Positions 35,867-43,422 of a stretch of DNA of 64,000 nucleotides are shown here, one piece after another. The stretch spans positions 162,766-226,765 of the forward strand of contig PNLP01000004.1 in the NCBI GenBank assembly GCA_013823135.1, written 5' to 3'. Each line of letters starts with the position of its first letter. The first letter of the stretch is position 1. The notes under the pieces are model-generated. The model saw only the letters and a list, made by a program, of their open reading frames with translations, ran no database searches and had not been told where the DNA came from. The position numbers were made by a program, and so were the translations under genes. The DNA is from Planctomycetaceae bacterium (lineage in GTDB: Bacteria; Planctomycetota; Planctomycetia; Gemmatales; Gemmataceae).

Positions 35867-35911
35867 GATTTCGCCGCTTGCGGCCATGCAAGGCCGCAAG
35901 CGGCGAAAATC
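35867..35911. repeat. Inverted repeat tttcgccgcttgcggcc
   Basis: Left arm and right arm pair nearly perfectly around atgcaa; the core tttcgccgcttgcg recurs at 43386-43417. It lies 7 bases past the S46 peptidase stop codon (35918), so it probably also ends transcription on that strand. Confidence 0.85.
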
Positions 35912-35917
35912 ATCTCA

Positions 35918-38038
35918 CTACTTCCTCTTGCCGGTCAGTTCATCGGCCAGATCGTTCGCGTCGTAAACCTTCCGCAGCGATTCGACAATCGCCCGGCTAT
36001 CCACCGACACGGCTCGGGCGGTTTCCGAATCGTAGATGAAGTCCAGCACCAGCGACTGGATGTTCCCGTCGAAGATCAGGCCTACGACCTGACCCTCGCG
36101 GTTCACGACCGGGCTTCCCGAGTTGCCACCGATGATGTCCGCGGTGCAGACGAAGTTAAATGGCGTGTTCAGGTCGAGCTTGCTCTTCCGCTCAACCCAG
36201 CGTTTCGGCAACTCGAACGGTCCCTTGTTGCCTTGCTCGGCACTCCGCTTGTAGAGCCCCTCGAAGGTCGTGTACGGCGGCACTTCCTTGCCGTCTTCCT
36301 TGTAGCCCTTCACTGTGCCGAACGCGAGCCGCAGAGTGAACGTGGCGTCCGGGTAAACCTTGTCGCCATCCATCGCGAACTTGGCCTTGGCGAGTGCTGA
36401 GTGCGCTTGCCGCTTCGGCTCATCGACCTCGTTCTCGAACCGCTTCCGCAGTGCCCGCGATGTTGGGTCCACGAGCTGAGCCAACTCGATCATGGGGTCT
36501 TTCAGGATCGCCGGATCGACGGGCTTCTTGTCCTTCGCGGCAGCCACAATCGCGTCGAACACTTTCTCGCGGAACTTCGGGTCGCGCACCTTGGTGCCGC
36601 TGATGAGTTCGTAAGCCCGTTCCCGCGGCGATTTGCCCGCGAGCACTTGCTTCACGAGATCGCTGTCCGGCCCGAGGGTAACTGCCAGGAACTGGAGACC
36701 ATCCGCGAGCTTCAGGATTTCCAGATCCTCGAAGATCGGCTCGTCGGAAACCAGCGACTCCTTCAGCGAAGGAATGCGGGCCTCGCCGAACTCGCGGAGT
36801 CGCTCCCCGTTCGGCTTCGGCAATTCTTCGGCAGCGCGGGCCAGCGTGCGAGCGATCCCGAACGACGACGAGTTGAACCCGCCGCCGTTCTCCAACACGG
36901 TCATGTCCTTGATGAGTTCCGCTCGCACCTTCTCAGCCTTGGCGATCTTCTCGATGGCACCTGCTGCTGCCTTTGCTTCAGGCGTGCTCCCCTTGGTGAT
37001 GAACTCTTCAAGGCGCTTCTGATCAGCGATTTTGCGGCCGAACAAAGCCGGGTCCATCAACCCCGCGAGGCCGCCGATTCGAGCCTTACGGCTGTTCTGA
37101 ATGCTGAACAATTCCTCTTCTGCTCGCTTCATATTCGCCTCGCTCCGGTTACCCCACGAGTTGAGCAGCACTTCGAGGCGGTTCAGGCGGTTCAAGAGGT
37201 ACGGATAGCCCGTGTCGCGAAGGTACTTAAGTTCATCGACGGTGTTCGCTCGCGTGGTGCGGCCGGGGTGTCCGGACACGAACACGAGGTCGCCAGCTTT
37301 GCTGCCGTTCGGGCTCCACGTAAGGTAGTGTTCGCACTTGATGGGCTTGTCGTTTTCCCACACGCGGAAGAAGCATACGTCGAGGTCGTAGCGGGGATAC
37401 TCGAAGTTGTCCGGGTCGCCACCGAAGAACGCGATCTGCTTCTCGGGAGCGAACACGATGCGGATGTCGGTGTATTTCTTGAACGTGTAGAGGTGGTACT
37501 GACCACCCGCGTAAAGGGTAACGATGTCGGCGCGAATCTTCTTCTCGGGGTTCGCGGCAGCCTTCTCAAGCTCAGCGATTTTCGCCTGACGGAGCTTGAA
37601 CGCCTCGGGTGCGGGGGTCTCCGCTGGCACGGCCTTCTCAACTTCCGCGGTCACATCCTTGATGTCGGTAAGCACGTTTAGTTCGAGACCCTTGCACTTG
37701 ATCTCGTCGGCGTGGGTCTTCGCCATGAAGCCGTCGCGGAGGTAGTTCTTCTCTTCCGTCGAGACTTTATCGAGGTCGCCGGCACCGACGTGGTGATTGG
37801 TCATCACCAATCCATCCGGCGAGACAAAGCTACCAGAGCCACCGGAGTTGAACCGCACGCTCGATAGCCGCACGTGTTCAAGCCACTTGTCGGTGGGCTC
37901 GAAATCGTACTTCTTGAGCTGTGCGCGAGGGAGGTTGTTGAACAACCACATCCCCTCATCAGCGGGGGCATTGTCAGGCATCATGAGCAGGCCCAGCAGG
38001 GCGGCCCCGGCCGCAAGGGCAGGAAGTCGCATGGTCAT
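35918..38038 (-). CDS. S46 family peptidase (dipeptidyl-peptidase 7/11 type)
   Basis: 706 residues with a signal peptide (LPALAAGAALLGLLMMPDNAPA). The trypsin-like catalytic parts are apart, as in S46: GGSGSFVSPDGLVMTNHH (catalytic His about 82-83) and GGNSGSPVVNREGQVVGLIFDGN near residue 640 (Ser nucleophile). ADEGMWLFNNLPR at the mature start is the S46 hallmark. These enzymes release dipeptides from peptide N-termini in the periplasm. The peptides are probably a nutrient source. Confidence 0.93.
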   Translation of the reverse strand: MTMRLPALAAGAALLGLLMMPDNAPADEGMWLFNNLPRAQLKKYDFEPTDKWLEHVRLSSVRFNSGGSGSFVSPDGLVMTNHHVGAGDLDKVSTEEKNYLRDGFMAKTHADEIKCKGLELNVLTDIKDVTAEVEKAVPAETPAPEAFKLRQAKIAELEKAAANPEKKIRADIVTLYAGGQYHLYTFKKYTDIRIVFAPEKQIAFFGGDPDNFEYPRYDLDVCFFRVWENDKPIKCEHYLTWSPNGSKAGDLVFVSGHPGRTTRANTVDELKYLRDTGYPYLLNRLNRLEVLLNSWGNRSEANMKRAEEELFSIQNSRKARIGGLAGLMDPALFGRKIADQKRLEEFITKGSTPEAKAAAGAIEKIAKAEKVRAELIKDMTVLENGGGFNSSSFGIARTLARAAEELPKPNGERLREFGEARIPSLKESLVSDEPIFEDLEILKLADGLQFLAVTLGPDSDLVKQVLAGKSPRERAYELISGTKVRDPKFREKVFDAIVAAAKDKKPVDPAILKDPMIELAQLVDPTSRALRKRFENEVDEPKRQAHSALAKAKFAMDGDKVYPDATFTLRLAFGTVKGYKEDGKEVPPYTTFEGLYKRSAEQGNKGPFELPKRWVERKSKLDLNTPFNFVCTADIIGGNSGSPVVNREGQVVGLIFDGNIQSLVLDFIYDSETARAVSVDSRAIVESLRKVYDANDLADELTGKRK

Positions 38039-38125
38039 GGGAGTCCTCCGAGGTGAGACGGCATGAAGGCCGCCAACGGCGCTTCGTTATAGAGCGCTTG
38101 GAATTAATGTGTAGCGGGTCACCTC

Positions 38126-38144
38126 GTCGCCCCGATGGGGCGAC
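38126..38144. repeat. Short palindrome gtcgccccgatggggcgac
   Basis: Eight-base perfect arms around a three-base centre, in the gap upstream of the S46 gene and 9 bases after the stop of the 38154-39371 gene on the minus strand. The clearest copy of this palindrome type. Confidence 0.75.
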
Positions 38145-38153
38145 CGCTTCCCC

Positions 38154-39371
38154 TCACTGGCCGCCGAGTTGCCCCAGGCGTTTCAGCAAGTTGTCTTCCG
38201 CCGCGGCACTCCAGTCGAAGTCTTGCGGCGGTTTGAACCCGCCTTCGGCGGTCAGGGTCGCGTGCGGAACCGGGCTCAGTGCGACGGTCCCCAGCACGCG
38301 GCCGTTCAGCCTCAACTCGAACGCTGAGATGCGAGTAAGGTCTGCTGATTCGACCAACCCCGGAGCGAAGACGGTCGGGGCGTCGGTGATCAACACCAGC
38401 TCTTCGAGAAGTTGAGCCGCGGGCGCGACGCCGGGCAGAACCGCAAACACCGCCAGGCGACACAACCCCGCCGCACCCGCTTCGGTCCCCGAGACAAGAA
38501 AGCACGGCCCCATTCGGGTGTGCGCCCCGAGCGATGGCGGAATCCGCACCAGTCGCAACGGGTCGCCATCGTCGGCCACGGCAAACCGCGTATCGAGCAG
38601 TCGCACGCCGTTCTCGAAGCGCCGAGCCGCGATCGCCTCGACCCGCGTTGCAGCCAACACCCGAGCCCCAGCCTTCCACACCACACGCCACGAACCCGGT
38701 CGGCGGGGAACCCGCGGGCACACAACCGTGACCACCGTGTGCATACTGGCACGCTGCGCGGCCGTCAGGGGGACCGAGGCTGAATACACGTTGCCCGTTC
38801 GCTCGTTGGTGAACTCAACAGAGAGGCCAAGATCCGTGAGCGGTACCAGTGGATGGGTGGACTGAAGCACGGTGGACGCAACCAACCCTTTGCAACCTTC
38901 GACCACGAACGATTGCGTGGGGAGCGATTGCGCGCCGAGTCGTACGACGACGGTGGTGTTCGTGAGCGTCAGGCCAGAAAGGAACTCATTGACCGTCAAA
39001 ACGGGAATAGGAATTGTCGCGACAGGTTGACTCTTCCACTGAAACTCGGCAACCGTTGCGTGGCCGGGGACTGGTGCCCGAAAGGTAATCCGATGTCGCT
39101 CGTCGGTATCGGGTCGAATGGATTCGGCGATCAAAGGTGAGGAGTTGGGCACTCGAAGGGTGAAGTCGGACTTCCGGCGAGCAACAAGAGGAAGTCGCAG
39201 GACCACCTCGACGACGACCGCTTCGGCCGACCACGGCACGGGTACCTGTGCATGGGTCTGACCGCCAGCGTCATAGCCGACGTGAACCGTGAACCCACTC
39301 CGCCGCGTTCGCACGAGCGGCAGCAGTTCATCCAGCACCCAGTCGATCCAGCGCCGCATCGAGCGCCACAT
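38154..39371 (-). CDS. Unknown beta-rich protein coupled to the E1/E2-like genes
   Basis: 405 residues. The ATG at 39371 is chosen for AGGGAG 6-8 bases upstream; it lies 44 bases inside the E1-like gene, so translation is likely coupled. The N-terminus MWRSMRRWIDWVLDELLPLV is helical and amphipathic; the rest is mostly short beta strands (FTVHVGYDAGGQ, TVVVRLGAQSLPTQSFVV, VVTVVCPRVPRRPGSW). No signal peptide, zinc cluster, RING or JAB motif was found, and I do not recognise a family. Context makes it a candidate target, scaffold or effector of the neighbouring E2/E1 pair. Confidence 0.72.
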   Translation of the reverse strand: MWRSMRRWIDWVLDELLPLVRTRRSGFTVHVGYDAGGQTHAQVPVPWSAEAVVVEVVLRLPLVARRKSDFTLRVPNSSPLIAESIRPDTDERHRITFRAPVPGHATVAEFQWKSQPVATIPIPVLTVNEFLSGLTLTNTTVVVRLGAQSLPTQSFVVEGCKGLVASTVLQSTHPLVPLTDLGLSVEFTNERTGNVYSASVPLTAAQRASMHTVVTVVCPRVPRRPGSWRVVWKAGARVLAATRVEAIAARRFENGVRLLDTRFAVADDGDPLRLVRIPPSLGAHTRMGPCFLVSGTEAGAAGLCRLAVFAVLPGVAPAAQLLEELVLITDAPTVFAPGLVESADLTRISAFELRLNGRVLGTVALSPVPHATLTAEGGFKPPQDFDWSAAAEDNLLKRLGQLGGQ

Positions 39372-40155
39372 CGAGATCTCCCTGTGGGATGGCCGTCGCC
39401 CCGCAAACCAGGCATCCGGTCGAACGAGGTATCCGGAACCGGTAAGTTCGGAACTCTTCCTCGAACACGCCCGGAACTCGGGCCAGACTGAACAGCAACG
39501 AACTGAACGCCTCGCTATTCGGTGCGTCTTCGCGACCACTGCTTGCCAGCAGTTCCAGCGTCGTCATAGCATGCAGTGAAGCGATGACTCCGATGCTCGC
39601 CTTGTTCGCGGGGACGGTGGTCTCGGGAACCGGTCCGCCGGGGTTCGAGTAGTCGGGAGGTGGCGCGTCACGTTCCTCCTTCACCTCGCGCTGGAGGTAG
39701 CTCGCAACGCACCCGTAGCACGGCCCCCCAGGGAGAAACCGATGGACCCAGCCGCCGATGCCACCACTGAGGACTTCGCCGAGTGTCCAGGGTTTTCCAC
39801 TCAAACGCATCAGCGAATCGAAGGCATACTTCGCTTGCTCGTTGTCCACCGCACACACACCCACATCACATTCTGCTGCGAGTTGTGCGAACTCTGCATG
39901 TCGGCTTGAATCGGTGATGTCCGCGATGATCGGCTCGACCACGAGTTCTGGTCGGAAGCCTCGAACCCACTCGACAGCAAGTTCTGCTTTGAGTCGCCCG
40001 ACACCCGACGCCGGGAACAAGTGCCGGTAAGCGTTGTGCGGCTTGTAGACATCGAACTCGACGATTGACACCCGGCTGACACTGGGTTCGCGTGCGAGCA
40101 GGTCGAGTACGACCGCCCCGCCACTGCCGGCACCAACGATCAGAAGATGAGCCAC
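39328..40155 (-). CDS. E1/ThiF-like adenylating enzyme
   Basis: 275 residues from a GTG at 40155 with AGGGGG about 10 bases upstream; the open frame above overlaps the E2 gene. Rossmann loop LLIVGAGSGGAVVLDLL, acidic Asp35 and Asn41/Arg44 in FDVYKPHNAYRHL, and Lys56 fit the ATP site of E1-like enzymes. Two CxxC pairs (Cys146/149, Cys248/251) should bind zinc. At the place where many E1s carry the thioester Cys (before IGVIASLHA) I see no Cys. It should adenylate the C-terminus of a partner protein and work with the E2 encoded 25 bases upstream. Confidence 0.85.
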   Translation of the reverse strand: MAHLLIVGAGSGGAVVLDLLAREPSVSRVSIVEFDVYKPHNAYRHLFPASGVGRLKAELAVEWVRGFRPELVVEPIIADITDSSRHAEFAQLAAECDVGVCAVDNEQAKYAFDSLMRLSGKPWTLGEVLSGGIGGWVHRFLPGGPCYGCVASYLQREVKEERDAPPPDYSNPGGPVPETTVPANKASIGVIASLHAMTTLELLASSGREDAPNSEAFSSLLFSLARVPGVFEEEFRTYRFRIPRSTGCLVCGATAIPQGDLDVALDAALDRLGAG

Positions 40156-40180
40156 GGGGATATGCCCCCTGCAAGATTCG

Positions 40181-40606
40181 TCACTTCGCTTCGGGTAACG
40201 GCCATTCCCCGGTTTCGTGCCAGATTTCGTAGCACGCCAGCCACCGCCATGCTGCGAGCACAGCAAAGACACACGTGAACTGCGTGGGATCCCACCGGCT
40301 GCTGGCCCGCGTCGAACCCTGTCGCCACATGCAGACGCTTTGCCCTTCGAGTAGGTGTGGACAGTGCTTGAGTGGGGTAATCACCCGCGTTTCAGGCGGA
40401 ACCACGGGGTAGCTGGAAAGCAACCGCGTTTCGAGCCGGTAGACGTTGTGGCAGGGCTTGAGACGATACGACAACACGAGGACACCGCCTGCCCGACTCA
40501 CCGAGATGCGGTAGTCCGGGTCGCGGCCCTCGTTGTACGCCTCAATTGCCGGCACCTCGACGGACAGAAGCCGCCGCTTGCCGGATTCGGTGTCGAGGAG
40601 GCCCAT
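40181..40606 (-). CDS. Ubiquitin-conjugating (E2)-like protein
   Basis: 141 residues from MGLLDTESGKRR at 40606. It shows the E2 signature in order: strands to YRLETRLLSSYPVVPPE (Y-P-x-x-P-P), then HCPHLLEGQSVCMW, where Cys92 sits at the catalytic position of 'HPN...G..C', then RWDPTQFTCVFAVLAAWRWL, the W-x-P plus helix of E2s. The C-terminus WHETGEWPLPEAK is short. This is a bacterial stand-alone E2, as described in prokaryotic ubiquitin-like systems. The gene is preceded by an inverted repeat ending 8 bases before its ATG; no ribosome site is visible. Confidence 0.87.
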   Translation of the reverse strand: MGLLDTESGKRRLLSVEVPAIEAYNEGRDPDYRISVSRAGGVLVLSYRLKPCHNVYRLETRLLSSYPVVPPETRVITPLKHCPHLLEGQSVCMWRQGSTRASSRWDPTQFTCVFAVLAAWRWLACYEIWHETGEWPLPEAK

Positions 40607-40614
40607 GATTTCAG

Positions 40615-40707
40615 TGCGGAGTTCGGAACGCGGAGTGCGGAATAAAAACCTCAGACGAAAACCAAGTGGTCGGTTATCATTCCGCACTCCGCGTTCCGAA
40701 CTCCGCA
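40615..40707. repeat. Long inverted repeat, family A (copy 3)
   Basis: Arms 40615-40643 and 40679-40707 are perfectly complementary over 29 bases (tgcggagttcggaacgcgga... and complement) around a 35-base centre. It fills the gap between the 60-residue gene and the E2 gene, 5 bases after the first gene's stop and 8 bases before the E2 start. Transcribed, it would put a stable hairpin directly ahead of the E2 start codon. Confidence 0.92.
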
Positions 40708-40712
40708 TTTCT

Positions 40713-40895
40713 TCAGTAGTGGCTGGGGACGGATTTCACGGCAGTGAGCACCTGTTCGTCGGGGAGTTCCTCGGCGGTTCCCGTGAACGTGGTGTCTCTG
40801 CGGTCGAGAAGTAGGGCCATGCCGCGGTCGGCATTCCCTCGGAGCGCTGTGAGCAGTTGGCGGCGTTCAGCCTCGGCAAGGGGGCGGAAATCCAT
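40713..40895 (-). CDS. 60-residue protein upstream of the E2 gene, unknown
   Basis: AGGAGG lies about 8 bases before the ATG at 40895, an excellent ribosome site, so this short frame is probably real. The sequence is soluble and charged: MDFRPLAEAERRQLLTALRG at the start, then RGMALLLDRRDTTFTG, and it ends AVKSVPSHY. It has no Gly-Gly end and does not look like ubiquitin by eye. Position as first gene of the E2/E1 unit makes it a possible modified protein or regulator. Confidence 0.65.
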   Translation of the reverse strand: MDFRPLAEAERRQLLTALRGNADRGMALLLDRRDTTFTGTAEELPDEQVLTAVKSVPSHY

Positions 40896-41217
40896 GGAAC
40901 GATCCTCCTGAGCAGACGGAAGTGACCCAGGCGTGGGAGACGCCCGGAAGGTGTCGTCGGTCGCATTCGCGGATGACCCGGAGAATGCCTCCTGCGGTCA
41001 AGGGGTTGTCGGAGTACCCGTCGCGGGGCGGGTGAGAAACAACCAGAATGGAGAGGGCTGCGGAAGTGGCCGGTCCTGGCGCGGGATCGGTCGGATTCGC
41101 AAGGCCACCAACCACCTCTATGATAACTCGCTAAATGTCGGACACAAGGGATACCTGACGCTCCTTTGAGTCAAACAGGCATGCAAACCGCGGGCCACAA
41201 CCCGCATTGAGGATCGC
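40896..41217. other. Divergent intergenic region, no gene seen
   Basis: The 322 bases between the E2/E1 unit (-) and a hydrolase gene (+) should hold both promoters. Short open frames here have no ribosome site or recognisable motif. No palindrome of the families seen elsewhere was found. Confidence 0.5.
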
Positions 41218-41979
41218 GTGGAATCGTTCGCGTTGGATTCGGGTGACGGCAAAGTTCTCGGCACCTACTGGCCAGGAAGCGACTCCAACCACAGCAATTT
41301 TGCCACCGTGTGGGTTCACGGGTTCGGCAGCTTTCGCGGCGGGGAGAAAGCTGCTGCGGTGCGTGGCGAGTGCGCAAAGTACGGCTGGTCATTTCTTTCG
41401 TTCGATTTCCGTGGGCACGGCCGATCCTCGGGGACGATGCACGATCTTCGCGCAAGTCGGCTGCTGGAAGACCTGGGCACTGTCCGCGAATACCTCGCGG
41501 CGCAGGGCCGAACTCAACTCGGGCTGATCGGCTCAAGTATGGGTGGTTTCGCGTCAACCTGGTTCACTCTGGCACATCGCGAATCGGTTGTGGGGTGTGT
41601 TCTTTTGGCGCCCGCGTTCGGATTTTTGCAGCGGCGCTGGGATCGCCTCACCCCCGATGAACGTGCGGAATGGAAGCGAACGGATCGCCTCCCGGTGAAA
41701 AATGAGTGGATCGAAACCGAACTTGCCTACGGTCTGGTTGAAGAACGGGAGCGGTTTCACCCGAACGAACTTGCAGCGAGATGGAATTCGCCCGCGCTGC
41801 TGTTCCACGGACTCGGGGATGATGTGGTTCCCGCCGAAGACAGTTTGGCTTTCCTCCGGGAAACCGCGTACCCTGGAGTCGAACTGAGAATCTTCAAGGA
41901 CGGCGACCACCGCCTGACCGCATACAAGGATGAAATTGCGGCGGAAGCCTGTCGGTTCTTCGCGCGACACACCCACTGA
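41218..41979 (+). CDS. Alpha/beta hydrolase
   Basis: 253 residues from a GTG at 41218, with GAGGA just upstream. VWVHGFGSFRGGEK (oxyanion), SFDFRGHGRSSG, nucleophile GSSMGG, acidic GLGDDVVPAEDS and His in KDGDHRL form a full triad of a carboxylesterase-type enzyme. No signal peptide. Only 21 bases separate it from the next gene, so a shared transcript is likely. Substrate unknown. Confidence 0.88.
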   Translation: MESFALDSGDGKVLGTYWPGSDSNHSNFATVWVHGFGSFRGGEKAAAVRGECAKYGWSFLSFDFRGHGRSSGTMHDLRASRLLEDLGTVREYLAAQGRTQLGLIGSSMGGFASTWFTLAHRESVVGCVLLAPAFGFLQRRWDRLTPDERAEWKRTDRLPVKNEWIETELAYGLVEERERFHPNELAARWNSPALLFHGLGDDVVPAEDSLAFLRETAYPGVELRIFKDGDHRLTAYKDEIAAEACRFFARHTH

Positions 41980-42000
41980 TCTCTCAAACGGGAGACTCAC

Positions 42001-43380
42001 TTGCGACCCGCCTTCATCGCACTCATCCTGTTCCCGCTCACCGCAATGGGTGCCACTGCGGCCCCTGCCGAGAAACCGCCAGTCTCGGATATCCCAACCG
42101 AACTCACGGACTATGTCGGCAAGGAAGACGCCTCTTACTCGTGGAACCTTGTCTCTGAGAAGCAGAAGAAGAGTTTCCTCGGCTCTGTCATCGGCACGGT
42201 CTACACCATCGACCTCGTTTCACAGACGTGGCACAAGCACAAGTGGGACCACAAACTCCTGGTGCTGGTCCCCAAGAACGTGAAGCCGCAGGCGACGATG
42301 GTCCTCTGGAACGAAGGCGACGCACCAGAGGGCGACGACGCCGAGAACATGGGCCTCATGATCGCAGGGCAGATCCGGGCACCGGTCGCATTCCTGTTTG
42401 GGGTTCCGAAGCAACCACTGTTCGGCGGCAAGACAGAAGACTCGCTCATTGCCGAGTCGTTCGTGCGTTACCTCGTCACGGAAGACGGCTCGTGGCCCCT
42501 GCTCTTCCCGATGGTGAAGAGCATCGTCCGCGGCATGGACACTCTCCAGGCGTTCGCGAAACAAGAATGGCAGTTCGAGGTGAAAGACTTCATCATCGCG
42601 GGGGCGAGCAAGCGCGGCTGGACGGCGTGGCTCACGGCCGCGACCGGCGACAAGCGTGTGAAAGCGATCGCGCCGCTGGTGTTCGATAGCGTCCACATTG
42701 CAGTGCAGATGGAGAATCAGGTGAAGGCGTTCGGCCGACCGAGCGACATGATCAAGGACTACTCGGAGCGGATGCTTGTGCCGATCCCGAAGACCGCCGC
42801 GGCCGCGAGGCTGTGGAAGATCATCGACCCGTGGTCGTATCGCGAACGGCTGACCATGCCGAAGATGATCGTCTGCGGCACCAACGACCCGTACTGGCCG
42901 CTCGACGCCCTTAACAGCTACTGGGACGGCTTGAAGGGCGACAAGTGGATTCTCTATGTTCCCAACGCGGGGCACTACCTCTGCGAGAAAGACAAGGACG
43001 GCAAGGAGCAAAAGCTCCCGCTGCGAACCATCGCCACCGTGTGCGCCTTCTGCCGCAGCCAGATCTTCAACAAGCCGATGCCGAAGCTGAATTGCGACAT
43101 GGTTTGCCCGCCGGGAGCGGCGTGCCTCGACATGAGCCTGCTCTGCGATGTGAAGCCACTGGCCGCACGCATCTTCTCAACCACGGCCACGACACGCGAC
43201 TTCCGGAAATCATTCTGGGAGGAGAAACTGCTCGATCTGAAGGGCTCGGAGGCCGCGTGCAAAGTGGAAGTGCCGAAGGACGGCCACCGTGCGGCACTGC
43301 TGGAACTTCAGTTCGAGTTGGAGGAACTGAAGTACACGCTCTCGACCCCACTGCGGATTCTCGAAGCCCCAAAGAAGTGA
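42001..43380 (+). CDS. PhoPQ-activated pathogenicity-related (PqaA-type) protein
   Basis: 459 residues from a TTG at 42001, with GGGAGA 7 bases before. Signal peptide FIALILFPLTAMGATAAP. The mature part follows the PqaA pattern: YSWNLVSE, LVLVPKNVKPQATMVLWNEG, then IIAGASKRGWTAWLTAA (nucleophile region G-A-S-K-R-G), PKMIVCGTNDPYWPLDALN and YVPNAGHYL (Asp and His). It is an alpha/beta hydrolase-like secreted protein first known from PhoPQ regulons of enteric bacteria; activity unknown. Confidence 0.9.
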   Translation: MRPAFIALILFPLTAMGATAAPAEKPPVSDIPTELTDYVGKEDASYSWNLVSEKQKKSFLGSVIGTVYTIDLVSQTWHKHKWDHKLLVLVPKNVKPQATMVLWNEGDAPEGDDAENMGLMIAGQIRAPVAFLFGVPKQPLFGGKTEDSLIAESFVRYLVTEDGSWPLLFPMVKSIVRGMDTLQAFAKQEWQFEVKDFIIAGASKRGWTAWLTAATGDKRVKAIAPLVFDSVHIAVQMENQVKAFGRPSDMIKDYSERMLVPIPKTAAAARLWKIIDPWSYRERLTMPKMIVCGTNDPYWPLDALNSYWDGLKGDKWILYVPNAGHYLCEKDKDGKEQKLPLRTIATVCAFCRSQIFNKPMPKLNCDMVCPPGAACLDMSLLCDVKPLAARIFSTTATTRDFRKSFWEEKLLDLKGSEAACKVEVPKDGHRAALLELQFELEELKYTLSTPLRILEAPKK

Positions 43381-43385
43381 GCGGG

Positions 43386-43417
43386 TTTCGCCGCTTGCGA
43401 TGCCGCAAGCGGCGAAA
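43386..43417. terminator. Inverted repeat between convergent genes
   Basis: tttcgccgcttgcg pairs perfectly with cgcaagcggcgaaa around a 4-base loop. It begins 6 bases after the stop of the PqaA-type gene and ends 6 bases before the next stop (43423, minus). Core shared with 35867-35911. Confidence 0.85.
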
Positions 43418-43422
43418 TCACC

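Noticed and set aside
38154..40895. Assignment of the E2/E1 cluster to CBASS
   Set aside because: No cGAS/DncV-like nucleotidyltransferase, Cap3 or effector gene lies nearby; E1 and E2 are separate proteins here.
40867..41115. 82-codon minus-strand frame upstream of the 60-residue gene
   Set aside because: It overlaps the better supported small gene and has no motif; I looked for a JAB/deubiquitinase or ubiquitin-like pattern to complete the E2/E1 cluster and found none.
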